Notes: a model not told the origin generated them from the sequence alone. A stretch of 60,000 bases of DNA from Antedon mediterranea (GCF_964355755.1 NC_092670.1:10975201-11035200); one strand, 5' to 3'. Counted from the stretch's first letter, positions 10,717 through 22,618 are shown. Numbers and translations: made by a program.

Positions 10717-12192
10717 CGTATCCGGATATTTACCCCCCGGACAACTACCCCCCGGACAACCACCACCTGGACCACTACCCCCTTAGGACAACTACCCCCG
10801 GACAAATACCCCCAGACAACTACCCCCTTAGGACAACAACCCCCTTAGGACAACTACCCCCCGGACAACTACCCCCCGGACAACTACCCCCTAGGAACAA
10901 TTACCCCCCGGACAATTACCACCCAGAAAAATATCCCTTTAGAACACCCTAACCACCCAGACCATTCAACAACCTGACTCTGCAACAGTGTATAATAGGA
11001 ATTAATAACTATATTTTAATTCGTTACTTTGACGAATTACTATTCATTATTGTAAACAAAAGTAAAAGATTGAACATAAATATAGCCTGGTATAAACTGA
11101 AGATTGTCACACATGATCATAGGATAGTCGAACGTATTATGTACTCCCTGTATTTACTGTAAAGACTGGGTTCGCTAATAATAATAATAATTTTTGCGTC
11201 AGGACAATGCTTCGATAACCACTGGTCTTAAAAGAATTAATTTTTGTCTCAAATTTGTCATATATGTATTTTTGTACACTTGAAGAATAATATCACTTTT
11301 GATATTTGACCTCAATGTTCACTCACCGAATAAACGTCGATCTTTAAATAAATTCCCCTCAAATAAACGGTGACCATGTCACTCCCATGAAACATCATAT
11401 GGAATAATCGTCGTCTATTTCCATTAGATTATACCCCCTCCCATTGAATAAACAACTTTCTTCCAATAAATGTCCACCTAAAAACCACCTAAACAATAAA
11501 CAGCCCAGGCCGTTTTTTCAATAAATACGGTACTTTAAATCTAGCACATCTAGGGTCTAGCGTGCTGTTAAACAGAATAATCGGTTAAAAACGGGTGTTT
11601 CGAAACTAGAGACCCGAGACCAGAGACCAGAGACCCGAGACCCAATACGAAAAGGGAGACCTAAATATACGAAAAGGGAGACCCACGTACAAAAAGGGAG
11701 ACCCCACTATACGAAAAGAGAGACCACACTATACGAAAAGGGAGACCCTAATATACGAAAAGGGAGACCCAAATATAGGTCTCCCTTTTCGTATTGGGTC
11801 TCGTGTCAGGTCTCTGGTCTCGGGTCTCTAGTTTCGAAACACCCGTTAAAAACAGATGATTTCATTTTTACAGAAACCGGTCCTATATATTTGTCTACTT
11901 TTGGAAGGGGGGGGGGGGTAGTTGACCTGACCGGGGGGTAGTTGACCTGACCGGGGGGTAGTTGACCAGGGGTAGTTACCCGGGGGTAGTTATCCTAAGG
12001 GGGTAGTTGTCCTAAGGGGGTAGTTGTCCGGGGGGTTGTTATCCTAAGGGGGTAGTTGTCCTAAGGGGGTAGTTGTCCGGGGGGTAGTTGTCCGGGGGGT
12101 AGTTGTCCGGGGGGTAGTTGTCCTAAGGGGGTAGTTGTCCGGGTGGTAAAAATCCGGGGGGTAACTGTCTAGGGGGTAGGTGTCCTAGAACC
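10717..12192. mobile_element. foldback transposon, TU-like, copy 1
   Basis: The 1476-bp element starts CGTATCCGGATAT and ends GTCCTAGAACC. It is flanked by 9-bp direct repeats with one mismatch, GTTGAAAGC (10708-10716) and ATTGAAAGC (12193-12201). Both arms are arrays of a short unit, ggacaactacccccc (15 nt) and its 17-nt variant with tta; the left arm reads in one orientation and the right arm in the other. Inside is a palindromic array of 'gggagacc...acgaaaa' units (11583-11852). There is no open frame for a transposase, so it is non-autonomous. Sea urchin TU elements have the same architecture (15-bp outer repeats). The 9-bp duplication is also compatible with Mutator-like or FB elements. 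Copy 2, in inverted orientation, is at 24862-30154. Confidence 0.85.
11583..11852. repeat. internal palindromic array of copy 1
   Basis: A block of agagacc/agacccg repeats and about seven units of 'acgaaaagggagacc' is followed by its own reverse complement, bounded by aaaacgggtgtttcgaaact and its complement. The central region can fold into a long hairpin. Confidence 0.85.
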
Positions 12193-12201
12193 ATTGAAAG
12201 C

Positions 12202-12711
12202 AGTTATTTTTGTGTTTGAATTGTCGGGGAGTTGCATAGGATTTTATTTCCTTCGTTATGTGATAATGAATCCAATAATGTGGAAAAGTTGATTTTGAAG
12301 GAATTAATTATTTTGTACGAATTTCTGATTTTTTTCTCGACGGAAAGGGGATTCCCCTCACATACTGCTTGTGACGTCACACACTGCAATTCCTACCTCT
12401 TTATAATAGAGGGCGCTGTTGGCCTTAACTAAACCACCTGTTTGTTAAACAGATGTTGCCATGACGTATGCTATTGGGTATGTATTTTAAGACAACAAAC
12501 ATCACAAATGAAAGAACAATAATAATATTACAAACAACACATTAAGTTCTTAACTTAACTAATTCTTCTGGTAAAAACCTAAAGTTACTAAATCATTTAA
12601 AATGTTGTGTTAAGAAAAGAATCTCTTGCACTATTTGCTGTGTCAGTAGGTAAAGTAATTTCCAGTATAGATTATCTCTGAATATTTTATACAATTACTA
12701 TTGTACATAGT
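12202..12711. other. no gene seen
   Basis: Spacer between the foldback element and the decayed lectin exon. Two overlapping antiparallel open frames of about 60 codons show no domain. Confidence 0.5.
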
Positions 12712-12987
12712 TAAAGTTCTCCCTTTGGTGCTCTTTTAACCATCATCTGTGTAATCTTATGGGTGTATTTAGTTCCCTTGAAATGATGCCACAATATATA
12801 CCTTTGTCATAATTGGCAGCTGCAATTGTACCTGGTGTAAGGTAAGGGCCATTCAGGGATAAGTGGTAACAATTTTTAAACCACCAACCAGCTTGGGAGT
12901 TTTTGGCACAGTTCTTACTAGACGTTCCATCATTGTCTCTGTCTTATGTTGAAAACGGTCTGTCCTTATGGTATGCCATAGAGTCAC
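12712..12987 (-). pseudogene. decayed terminal exon of a fibrinogen-domain lectin
   Basis: After a good acceptor (TAG at 12990-12988) the frame reads 'GDSMAYHKDRPFST', then a TAA stop where the family has a sense codon before 'DRDND', then 'NCAKNSQAGWWFKNC' and 'SLNGPYLTPGT'. A one-base frameshift follows before the ending 'MMVKRAP'. The matching live exons are at 17819-18063 and 50241-50506. The Ca-site acidic run, Cys pair and WW motif are still legible. No upstream partner exon was found: the paralogous block at 14190-15040 reaches the position where exon 3 should start and then diverges. Confidence 0.85.
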
Positions 12988-13380
12988 CTACCAAAAGAAA
13001 GATCAAGTTTGAGACATTTTTTAAGGGCCCGTTCGGACGGGACTGAAACTACCGTGTACTTCCAACTGTGAGGTCGCGTGTGGCAATTAACTTACGCCTC
13101 TGGCTATAAAAAATTAGAAAACCATCTGGACGAAAAATCCACCAACTTTACTGGTTATTTCAATCCCATTCCAATTACACGCTGCCTCGGGGTATAATTA
13201 ATCAAGCGTTAACGGGATCATGTCAAATCGCGACCTCAAATAAGCTTTCTGATTGTTTAACAATTATTGTTTAAAATGTTCTTTTTCGTTAATGCGAATG
13301 TATATCTATTGTTTTGTAAAATTATATATAAATAATCAACTCGTTGGTTTTTTTCCGGTGACCTGAACTTGCGAATCGGG
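12988..13380. other. no gene seen
   Basis: Spacer or intron-like sequence upstream of the decayed exon; nothing recognised. Confidence 0.5.
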
Positions 13381-13704
13381 GTACAGTGCGTGTACATTAA
13401 ATGGAATTTTTACAACAATAGTTCGGCTCGCACGATGAATACACGTGGTGATTTTTACAAGAGGGGTACAGTGCGTGTACATTAAATGGAATTTTCACAA
13501 CAATAGTTCGGCTCGCACGATAAATACACGTGGTGATTTTTACAAGAGGGGTACAGTGCGTGTACATTAAATGGAATTTCCACAACAATAGTTCGGCTCG
13601 CACGATAAATACACGTGGTGATTTTTACAAGAGGGGTACAGTGCGTGTACATTAAATGGAATTTCCACAACAATAGTTCGGCTCGCACGATAAATACACG
13701 TGGT
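13381..13704. repeat. tandem repeat, 85-bp unit, 3.8 copies
   Basis: Copies start with gtacagtgcgtgtacatt at 13381, 13466, 13551 and 13636, exactly 85 bases apart, with only a few substitutions. The period is not a multiple of three, so the long minus-strand frames across it are repeats of the unit in all phases and not a gene. Confidence 0.95.
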
Positions 13705-14189
13705 CAACAAACAACATACGTTAGCAGGATTTTCGATCATTATTTATTTAAAAAGTAAATTGTATTCGATGTATTATAAATATATAGGTCTGGTTGTCGA
13801 TTGAAAAATAATAATTGAACGATTCGCGCGCGAAACGACATGCAATATCCAGTTGAATTTGTCAACACGCCATGTCAATTGATATGGGTCGACGCACAGA
13901 GGGCGCTTTTTGACCTAAGAATTCCGATCTTAATTGGTTTCGTGTCAGCTTACCGGTACTTTGTTTATTCGTACGAACGTCGTATGGGTTTTACCCCAAG
14001 GGTAAAAACCAAATAAACGTGTATTTCAATCGCCGTACGAACACGGTCTTTGTTTCGAACTTGGGTTTTTAGGTGTTGTTTCACACTCAGGTTTTTTAGA
14101 CTCTGGTTTGAGTTTTTTTTCACACTCTGGTTGCAGCACACCCAGGTTTGAGTGAACGCTTAGTTTAAAGTAATATTTTAGTATTTTTA
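13705..14189. other. no gene seen
   Basis: Contains a short degenerate direct repeat 'cacactctggtt' (about 14080-14150). Otherwise nothing recognised. Confidence 0.45.
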
Positions 14190-15040
14190 TTTAATTATTT
14201 TGTTTTTATTTCCCTCAAAGCTTTTCCAATTCCTACCACTGAATACATCCCTGATAAAATTAATTTGTAATGCCTTCACCTGCATTTCCTGTGTACCCAC
14301 TAATTCTGAGACCTTGCTTGTCTTGTTTGTTTCCATTTTGTGTTTAGTAGGACCGGTCACACGTACACACGATACAATTAATATCATTTGCGTTCATTTC
14401 ATAGTGGGCTTCGTAGCTTCAATATTTAGTTCGTTCGCCATTCTAGTAATGCATGCCATCAGATCTTGTGCAATGTGTTTAAAAGTGAGTTTTTTAGTTA
14501 GAACTGAACATTTAAAGTCGTTTTTGTACCTGATTTTTTATTTCCATTTTCTATAGGATAATAAATAAGCTCTTTCGCAATTTATATTTTTTTACATAAC
14601 TACGATAAAGAACTTTCAAGGTCACTTCATTTTTAAAATTGAAAGAATGGATTTGCAGGCAGTATTTTATTTACATGTACCATGAAAAAAATTCCTCCTC
14701 TAAATTTAGCCTCAAATTATGCTAGAACGCTGCTGCGTCCGGGGACTTTAGTCCTGACTTTAGATCCTGTCACCACCAGTGCTTGGGTACAGTACATGTC
14801 TCAAGTTCTTTCCCAGCAGTCAATGTCCTTATCATTTAACCAGTCGTATTTCTAACATTATTTTTATTATCCTTTAAATGTGATAATTGCAAAGGAAACC
14901 CTACAGTATGTGGGTATTCATTGATTATTTTCACTACAAGGTACAAAGGGTGTATAAGGCCTTAAAAAAGTAAATTCTTTGTTTACTTGAAATATGTTTT
15001 TAGTGTAAAAATGGATTGAAGATATACTAACCTAGTTAGT
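14190..15040. repeat. duplicated lectin intron block (matches 35250-35940)
   Basis: Order and sequence match 35250-35940, including 'gaccggtcacac', 'cttcgtagcttcaatatt', 'tagaacgctgctgcgtcc' and 'gatatactaacct'. Part also matches 52750-52925. In the two other copies FReD exon 3 starts right after 'actaacctg'; here the sequence diverges (ctagttagttag), so the exon is missing. The 118-codon open frame at 14200-14556 is not conserved in the copy and is judged noncoding. Confidence 0.8.
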
Positions 15041-15880
15041 TAGTATTAGGCTAGGCGTTTTAGCCTTGCTAGGCCTAGGATTGTTTGGTCGTTTGTTGAC
15101 ATAATTAACACTAAAATAGGTGTGTTTATAAAATCCATATAAATATAACATTTAATATAATATTATTAAAAAACAAATGAAATGTAGGCCTTGGCTAGGA
15201 CTACTATTTATTTGATTCAAATGACAGGAAGCTATTTAGATGTAAAACAAATAATGAATGTTTTATATTCGTGTAATGGTACAAATAATGGCATTTGATG
15301 AATGATAAAATGTTAAATATCAACTCGGCTTATTGTATGATGCTTTAAAACCTAAGTTTTACCTAAATGTAAATTGGATTAAATTGAACTATTCAACATT
15401 TTAATTACTTGAATTCTGCCATATAGCCAATAATTGCTCTAGGCAGTAAAATAGCTCGCATTTAAATTTCTAAATGCTCCAGCATGTCAGTTAATACATT
15501 TTATATTAAGTGTGTTGAGACGATTATTTACATGTGGAAAATATTTGTCAAAGCAAATGGCTGGCCGGAGAAATTAACTTTGTTTTACAAGGGTAGCTCT
15601 AACAGCTGTACTTGCTGCAGTACAGGTGTCTTACAGAGGCCCTCTTAAAAACAATACAAAATGCCTACTACATTCAAGCATCAAATTACAAGCAGATTCA
15701 TAAAAGTTAAAATTCACACAAAAACAATTTAGAAAAGTTTAAATTCATTGAAGTATAACAATTTAAAATATAAAACTAGATTTAATTTGTCACTATGACG
15801 AATTATAGGTTATATGCATTGATTTAAATAAAGATAATTGATTTTTAAAAGATATATTAATTGATTGATTTTGTCAAAAC
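15041..15880. repeat. spacer with inverted copy of 3600-3705
   Basis: Positions 15335-15432 are the diverged reverse complement of 3600-3705 (attggctatatggcag...). A short palindrome CTGTACT...AGTACAG lies near 15607-15626. No gene. Confidence 0.6.
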
Positions 15881-16620
15881 CATATACCATAAGCCATATA
15901 CACTTGAATAAAACAATCCGATCAAAGATCCCTCCGCTTATGTCATAAACCACCCTTACAGTACATAATAATAAACACATTACTTTTTCACTAGATTTCA
16001 TTATAAATCATGCTTATTATAATTTATACACTGAACAAACAATACAAATATAAAAAAAAAATTGACTTTCATTTCGTTTCCCAACGTGAGACTTGATCTC
16101 GGGACCTCGAGTGCTATAGACGGGATCACATGAGACCACCGAGCCATGTACACCTGAATAAAAGTTGAAGGAAGATTCCTCCTTGTATTTAGTATGCAGT
16201 AACTATAGGCGAAGATAGATTATGACATACCGCAATGAATCATAAGTTTTTACAATGATGGCATCTTTAAAAATAAAAAAAAAATGCACTGTCAAAGTAT
16301 ATATTTCCAACGTTAATATATGAAAATTTTTAAGAAAAATGTTAATGTTAAGTTTGTTATTTCGGTCGAAGAAAATGTCATAGTTTGTTTGATTGTCAAC
16401 ATTTTTATTTTTTAATTTAATATGCAATTAATGATGATGTAATCAACTTTTTTTCTCTTATTCTCTTATTTTCATAAATCATACATGTGATAAATACACT
16501 TTAAGAAAATGAATTGCAAAATAGGGGTTCCCGAGCATTTTGACGATCTATTTAGCATATTTTCACCATTTTTTTTACACCTGTCACTTTCGACATGCTC
16601 GTATAACATGGTTTCAAGTT
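15881..16620. repeat. duplicated lectin 5' block (third copy)
   Basis: Similar in order to 18120-18590 continued at 20680-20900, to 2080-3260 and to 58050-58560. Shared phrases include 'gaataaaagttgaag', 'cataccgcaatgaatcat' and 'ttgttatttcgg'. It gives one of the empty target sites for the foldback element at 18593. Confidence 0.75.
16078..16160 (-). mobile_element. tRNA-derived SINE head
   Basis: On the minus strand an A-box-like TGGCTCGGTGG (about 16147-16137) is followed by a B-box-like GAGATCAAGTCTC and a TTGGGAAACGAAATG tail. The same unit is at 18290-18372. It is too diverged to be a functional tRNA. Confidence 0.6.
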
Positions 16621-16783
16621 TTTTGATTGCGCATCGTAAAAAGATAATCACATCGATTCCTGACCATAAGGAATATTCTCTGAAAAAATGACGTAGCTAG
16701 ATGAAATTGATCCCAAGATAATTGATGAACAAAATAGTGCTAAGGAAAGAATAAATAAATACAGTTTCTGACAGAATCAATAA

Positions 16784-16811
16784 GGTTATATGCATTTTCA
16801 TGCATATAACC
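16784..16811. other. perfect 12-bp hairpin
   Basis: GGTTATATGCAT and ATGCATATAACC are separated by 4 bases. Confidence 0.8.
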
Positions 16812-17019
16812 TAGAAATATGAAATTCTTCATAAAAATAAAATTTTGCATAAATGAGTCAATTTTGGTGAATTTCCAAACAATTAAAATGATGTTTCTGG
16901 TGTTCTCTTAATCACTGCCCTCTTGTAACTGTTGCCAACTGATGTTGTTATTAGAACATCTAGGTGTTAGGTTAAACCCATTTAGGTTTGAAAGTGTATA
17001 GGAAAGTTTTGTTTTAGTG

Positions 17020-17690
17020 ATTTTTTACATTTATACATTGAAAGCCTTAGATTTAAATCTTAAATTGTATAGTAGTTTATTTGCTTTTTTAATGTTTATA
17101 TACTTTCGCCTTTACCTTGGAAAATACATAAACATTCATCTTGTGTTTGCTTATGTCACAAATTTCTTTGATCAAAACCAATATTATAAATATAATATGT
17201 AGGCCTACATTCATTGTAAGTATTTATTTCATTTTAAATCATTTCAAAACAAGAATTAACACTTAAAACTACAGCAAATATCTACTTAAAATATAGGAAA
17301 TACTGATTTATGATTAGATATCAATTTGATTTTATTAATTAAAAACAATGAATATAATAATGACATTATTATGTATTAGCATAGTTTTAAATAATAAAAT
17401 AAATATTTTTTTACAGAATGACATGAATATATTATTTGGTATAATATTTAAAAATGATTAATAATAAAACATTCATTGTTTACTATTATATAATTTAAAA
17501 TACAAAATTAAAAATTCCCTATAATAAATTTTTAAACAAATCACAGTTGATATGACAATATATTTGATTATTAAGGTTATAACATTTGAATTATTATAAT
17601 AAAATAATTATTAATGATAAGGTAAAATGATATTTAAAAGAAACAAAGAGGAATCTAAATTATTCAATAATTACAGATTCTGATTTGTTA
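17020..17690. repeat. duplicated 3' flank of lectin gene (matches 49190-49858)
   Basis: Shares 'taccttggaaaatacat', 'cattcatcttgtgtttc' and the AT-rich run up to 'acagattctgatttgttatgg' with 49190-49858. It shows that genes A and B arose by segmental duplication that included the 3' flank. Confidence 0.85.
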
Positions 17691-17818
17691 TGGTGCTCTT
17701 TTAACCATCATCACTGTTGTCTTAAAAGATCAAAATAGCGATTCCAGTTGATGCCATTGTAATCAGCTGTACCTAGTGTGAGACAAAGCCCATTCAGGTC
17801 TGAATCATGAACATTCTC
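17691..17818 (-). pseudogene. truncated copy of the lectin terminal-exon end
   Basis: This repeats the last part of exon 4 ('DLNGL', 'INWNRYFDLL', then the MMVKRAP region in a shifted frame) immediately 3' of the real gene A stop. It matches the three copies at 49859-50240. It lies in the probable 3' UTR and cannot be read as a continuation of the gene. Confidence 0.8.
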
Positions 17819-18063
17819 TTATGGTGCTCTTTTAATCATCATCACTGTCTTCTTGAGACTCTCATATTTATTATTGAAATGATACCAGTTGATACCTGCA
17901 TTTGTACCTGGTGTAAGGTAAAGCCCATTCAGGTTTGAATAATGACAGGATTTGTACCACCAACCACTTTTCCTGTCCGTAGCACAGTTAATATCCATTC
18001 TCTTATCATTGTCTTTATCATACGTTGTAAATTGTTGACCATTGTGGTATGCCAAAGAATCAC
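17819..18063 (-). CDS. gene A exon 4: C-terminal part of fibrinogen-related domain
   Basis: Acceptor TTTAG at 18064 side, then phase-1 join giving 'GDSLAYHNGQQFTTYDKDND', the Ca-binding acidic loop of FReDs. It continues with the 'NCATDRKSGWWYKSC' Cys pair and WW motif, 'SNLNGLYLTPGT' (ligand-pocket region) and the ending 'MMIKRAP' followed by TAA. The family C-terminus is complete. Exon 4 joins in frame to exon 3 at 36202-35941, although about 17.9 kb of intron packed with transposons separates them. Secreted lectin-like proteins with this domain (ficolin, tachylectin, FREP types) bind acetylated sugars and other ligands. The exon is certain; that it is still spliced to the distant exons is inference. 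Confidence 0.85.
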
Positions 18064-18289
18064 CTAAACAAACAAGATATTAGATCATCTTTAGTTTAAT
18101 TTTTTAAATATTTGTATATTTGTATCACTATCCGATCAAAGTTTCATCTGTGTATAATGTCATAAACCACATTTGTTACATAATAATAAAGACATAAGTT
18201 ACTTTATATCTAGATTTCATTATAAATCATGTGTATAATCTATACACTAAGAAATAAAATTGAATAAACAATACGGATAATAAAAAAAT

Positions 18290-18372
18290 CTCATTTCGTT
18301 TTGTTTCCCAAGGTGAGACTCGATCTCGGTACCTTGAATGCCATAGACACAGTCCAAACCACCGAGCCATAC
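18290..18372 (-). mobile_element. tRNA-derived SINE head
   Basis: Minus strand: TGGCTCGGTGG (A-box-like), then GAGATCGAGTCTC (B-box-like), then TTGGGAAACAAAACG. Same family and same paralogous position as 16078-16160, so it was inserted before the duplication. Confidence 0.6.
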
Positions 18373-18592
18373 ACAACTGACTAAAAGTTGTAGAATAATT
18401 CCTCCGGGTATTTACTATGCAGTAACCACTTTAGTGCAGTTAGATTATTACATACCGCAATTAATTATAATTTTTTACTATGATGATATATTTAAAAATT
18501 TAAAAAAATGATGCACTGTCAAACTATAAACTTTTAACTTTAATATATGAACATTTTATGGAAGAAAGTTAATGTTAGGTTTGTTATTTCGG

Positions 18593-20668
18593 GTAGTAAC
18601 AAAGTTCGAGGCAGCGAGGCACGCGAGGCAGGGAAGGCATGCGAGGCAAGTCAGAAATTTATGCGAGGCATCGTTTTACCATCATCAAAAAATGCGAGGC
18701 ATCATTTTATCATTTCTCAAAATTGCAAGGCAGGAAATCACCGAAATTGAAGTAGCCTAGGCCTAGGCCCGCTAGGCTAGTTTCCTTTTGCACCTGCCTT
18801 GTATTTTAACCAACTTTATCCTGAATACCACAGCTTAGAATTAGTAGGCCTACTTTAATGAAGAAAAATCACATAAAAGTAACAATAAATCCATTAAATT
18901 GGTGATTTTACAGACGTTGTTTTTCTCGCATTTCGCACACTCAATGTTCAATATTTTGGTTTCTATGGAACGCCAAAAGAGCTAAATTAATTAGAGGGCT
19001 AAAAACTCTGTGGAATCCATTTATATTTAACGCATTATTTGGTGAAAATCAAGTACAATTTCAATAGATTTTGTCACTGTCAGTAAGGAAAAATGTTACT
19101 GTTGATAATGTACACGGTTTCGTTAACCTTTTAAAGAATAAAATAGAAAAATTCATCATAATATCCTTAGTAGGATGTCCTAGGTCTAGACTAGGTAGTG
19201 ATGTTGATTTAGGATTGATTATTATTCTTTGAAAACAGAACAGTATCAGCAGTAACATATTACAGCATTTTTATTGACAAATTAACAAATATATTGAAAT
19301 AAAACGTGTTTTTCACCAATAAATGCATGAGCAATTGACGCATTCCACTGAGTTTTAGTCCTCTATTATCGTTGCTCTTTTGGCGCTCCATAGAAACAAA
19401 AATATTGGACATTGAATACGTGAAATTCGCGAACAGTGTGCGAGAAACACGCCTGTAAAATCATTAATTTAAGGATTTATTTGTTACCTTTTATGTGATT
19501 CTTTCATTAAAGTACTCATGAGGTATACTTCTAAGGTGTGGTATTCACACGATAAAGTTAGCTATCAAATTTGGAGTAAAAATACAAGAGAAGGAAACTA
19601 GCACCAGGTTTATTAGTACGTACATGGACAACAATAAATAAAAATCGTTCGTAATATACCTACAGTAGCTTACTAAAACAGGAATAGTGTATCATTATTA
19701 AATATTACACCAATTATTATTATATCAAAATTGATATAAATATATATATATATGATATATATATGATATATGAATTATTTTCTACATAGGCCTCTTATCT
19801 AGGTTAGGGCTAAGCATATTAGCTAAAGTTTAATTTTAGGCCTAGTATTACAATTGTCGGACGTGACGTAAGTCTTTTTTCACACGCGCTCCAGAATTCT
19901 GTCGCAATTTTTTTTTCTTTGCGGCATGTTATTGGATCGCCATATCAGTTACCTTTTATTCACCGCCAGTTATTGAACTTGTCCTGGCAATCGCTGTTCA
20001 CCTTATTTGCGAGAGAGGTACACGTGTTGTTCCTAGAGAATGGAAAGTCAAAAATGTCTTTGGCACGCCGCTCAGAGAGAAGTCTGTGCGTTGCTGCTGA
20101 AACCACGTGCTATAGGAGAGGAATGCACCACAACCATCTGAGCTGAGGGCTGAATCATTCCGCTACCTGCTAAATAGTAAAGAGGGATTTTCCATCTCTC
20201 GGGTCTACCGGATCTAGGCGCAGGGGTGTGACAAAATATTATTTTCACTCTGCTATGTTCGAGAGACATGTGAGTGAACACGCTCGAAATGGCAATAAAC
20301 ATTGCAGTCATTTGATGAATGTGTCGCTATAACAATTATTGTTTATGGAAAGTTGAAGACTGTCGTTCAGATTTTTGAACCGTAGTTTGGGCACTTTTGT
20401 AAAAGTAAAATTTGACACGATATGACTTGAATGAAAAAACAATCGTTACATAAAAATAAACAACATGATGAGTGTATACACGAATCTATTTAGATACGCT
20501 TGTATCGATTGATTATTAGGCCTATAATATAGCATAATAGCACGTTAAGATATGCCTCGCACCTTTTTGAAATTGTAAACTATATGCCTCGCACTTTTGG
20601 AAATGATAAAATGATGCCTCGCACAAATATTTGGCATGCATCGCTTGCCTCGCACTTTGTCAACACTC
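18593..20668. mobile_element. foldback element with GCGAGGCA-rich inverted ends
   Basis: A 2076-bp insertion is flanked by an 11-bp direct repeat TGTTATTTCGG (18582-18592 and 20669-20679). The empty site, with one copy of that sequence, is seen in paralogues near 3059, 16346 and 58330. Both ends carry spaced copies of GCGAGGCA, inverted to each other. The inverted arms extend about 480 bp inward (18593-19070 against about 19330-19608 and 20545-20668). The right arm is split by about 940 bp of extra sequence (19608-20545), possibly another insertion. There is no transposase frame. The 11-bp duplication suggests a Mutator-like or foldback class. Confidence 0.8.
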
Positions 20669-20679
20669 TGTTATTTCGG

Positions 20680-20905
20680 CCTAAGAAAATGTCAAAATTA
20701 TTTGATTGGTATTTAAAATGCAATTAATGATGACTTTATCAACTTTTGTTCTCTTAATTTCATAATATAGCATACATATGATACATACACTTCAAGAAAT
20801 TGAAATAAAAAATAGGTGTTCCCGAGCATTCTGACGATCTATATTATTTTTTAAATTTAGGATATTTTCACCATTTTGTTAACTTAGACGTGCGTAGCCT
20901 GTCAC
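20680..20905. repeat. continuation of duplicated lectin 5' block
   Basis: Matches 16348-16620 and 3058-3290. It is the right-hand half of the block split by the foldback element. Confidence 0.75.
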
Positions 20906-21907
20906 TTTTGGTTATTTTATGTTGGCCATGAGTTTTATTTTTAACTTACAAAATATGGTTAGGCTCATCTATTCAAATAGACTTGCCCCAAGTCTGTATT
21001 GTTTTTTTTTATAATTTATTTGTTTTTATTTCGACCGCGATTTTTGTCTGAAAATACAGACTTGTGAAACACGTATAGACATACGATAAGAATGACGTAG
21101 GTTATAATACCGTATTTGGCTATATGGGGCGGGCGGTATGTAAATATGGATTTCGAATCAACCAATGATCATTTTGTTTCAAAATGAAAGAGATCGAGTA
21201 CGTACGATCGAGACTGTTGTCAAAATATAAAATAGTAATGCCAAGTTGTTTTGTTTATTAATTGTTTAGTCCTTGGCCTAGGCCTCTTTCGTAGGTCCTA
21301 CTCAACTGACCTGCCAAATAAAACGTCAAATGAAGTAGGCCTACATACATACCACCACCGGCACACAACAGGGCTACACCACCACACAGGAGGAGAAGAA
21401 CAGGACAGGGTCTGGGTGGGAATTAAATCAAAATTATCTCCGCGTAATAAATGATCCATTCAATGTTTGATTTGCGGAGAAGCTATAGCCTATCATATAT
21501 CAAGACGAGTTTTCATGTTTCAAAGATCCCATCAAATGTTTACCAGACTACTAGGCATAGGCCCTATATAATAATTTCTAGCCTTCAGAACTTTCATAAA
21601 TGTACCCGGCCAAGTACACATTGTGTAAACGTAACATAGCGCATGCGCATCATCTTAGTTGTTGAGTCTTTGAAATTCTGAAATATGAATATTTAAACAA
21701 TGTACGAGTGAGTAGCCAATCGCATGCAGGTGAAACTAGTCAACCGGATAATCGTATGCACCAAGAATTCTTGGTGTCAAACCACGTGACTTGTGCGTGT
21801 TTCCCCAGACGGAGTATCCAAAATCAAGTAGTATACGTATGAAACGCCATATGTGCCAAAATATTTATCTTTTTACTAATATTAAGACAAAACTCCGTCT
21901 GGAACCC
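20906..21907. other. no gene seen
   Basis: A possible 5' UTR of the LINE that starts coding at 21908 may occupy the last few hundred bases. Two open frames of about 65 codons (21251-21639) show no domain. Confidence 0.4.
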
Positions 21908-22229
21908 AGACTACTATTCAAATAGCGAGCTATTACAACTACGTGATCAAAACAAAGCACACCTGGACAAAGCGTACCTGAATAATGCCTCTGTTGGAAA
22001 GTACATTGACTGGCCTAAAGAAATCAAACGCCGAAAACGAGGTAAAGCAAGAGGTCTTAGAAAGCGAATTCAACGGAGAAGATCCAGACCGTACATCCCG
22101 TCACTGATAATCGGTAATGTACAATCGCTGGATAGCCAACAAGGGCTGAAAATGAATGAGCTCAGATCAAATGTGCAGCACCTAAATGAATTTAGGAATG
22201 TAAGTTTAATTTCATTTACTGAAACCTGG
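21908..22229 (+). mobile_element. LINE ORF, N-terminal part (split by LTR element)
   Basis: An open frame carries a basic region ('RRKRGKARGLRKRIQRRR') and then the start of an apurinic/apyrimidinic-type endonuclease: 'LIIGNVQSL', 'KMNELRSNVQ', 'ISFTETW'. The frame is cut after ACCTGG by the LTR of the Gmr1-like element and resumes at 33878. CR1/L2/Rex1-like group; the exact clade is not resolved. Confidence 0.85.
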
Positions 22230-22618
22230 TGTCATATTATTTATGTTGTGATTCTCTGTGTTTAGATAAGGATGCTTTAGACCAGGTCCGCCTTATATTA
22301 TTAGCCAATCAAAATCGTATAATTTTTGGAGGGAAAATGTTATCCTCCTCTGAAGCCTAAAATTTGCATGTCCAGTATAAAAATGGAATGTAATAGATAT
22401 TAAGGAAGAAGAGAGAATAAGATCAAAGTAGATAAACGGAAAGATGATAAAGAAAATATTAAGGCTTGACTGGTAGTGGTAGAAAGATGTATTAATCGAG
22501 TTACAAGGAATAAAAGTTTACTTTTTGTATGAGTTATCATTCAGTGACAGCAGTGTACGTCGCGTGGAAATATATACGCCTGAGAAAGCTCGGAACCAAC
22601 TAAAATATATTCACTACA
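22230..22618 (+). repeat. 5' LTR (389 bp)
   Basis: Starts TGTCATATT and ends TTCACTACA. Its last 160-180 bases match 33698-33877 almost exactly apart from an indel of about 16 bases after aaaagtt. Confidence 0.9.

Noticed and set aside
13397-13688. Minus-strand repeat protein of 68 codons
   Set aside because: Produced by the 85-bp tandem unit, which reads open in several phases; no start or splice support.
14200-14556. 118-codon open frame
   Set aside because: It lies in a duplicated intron block; the copy at 35250-35530 does not keep the frame, and no domain is visible.
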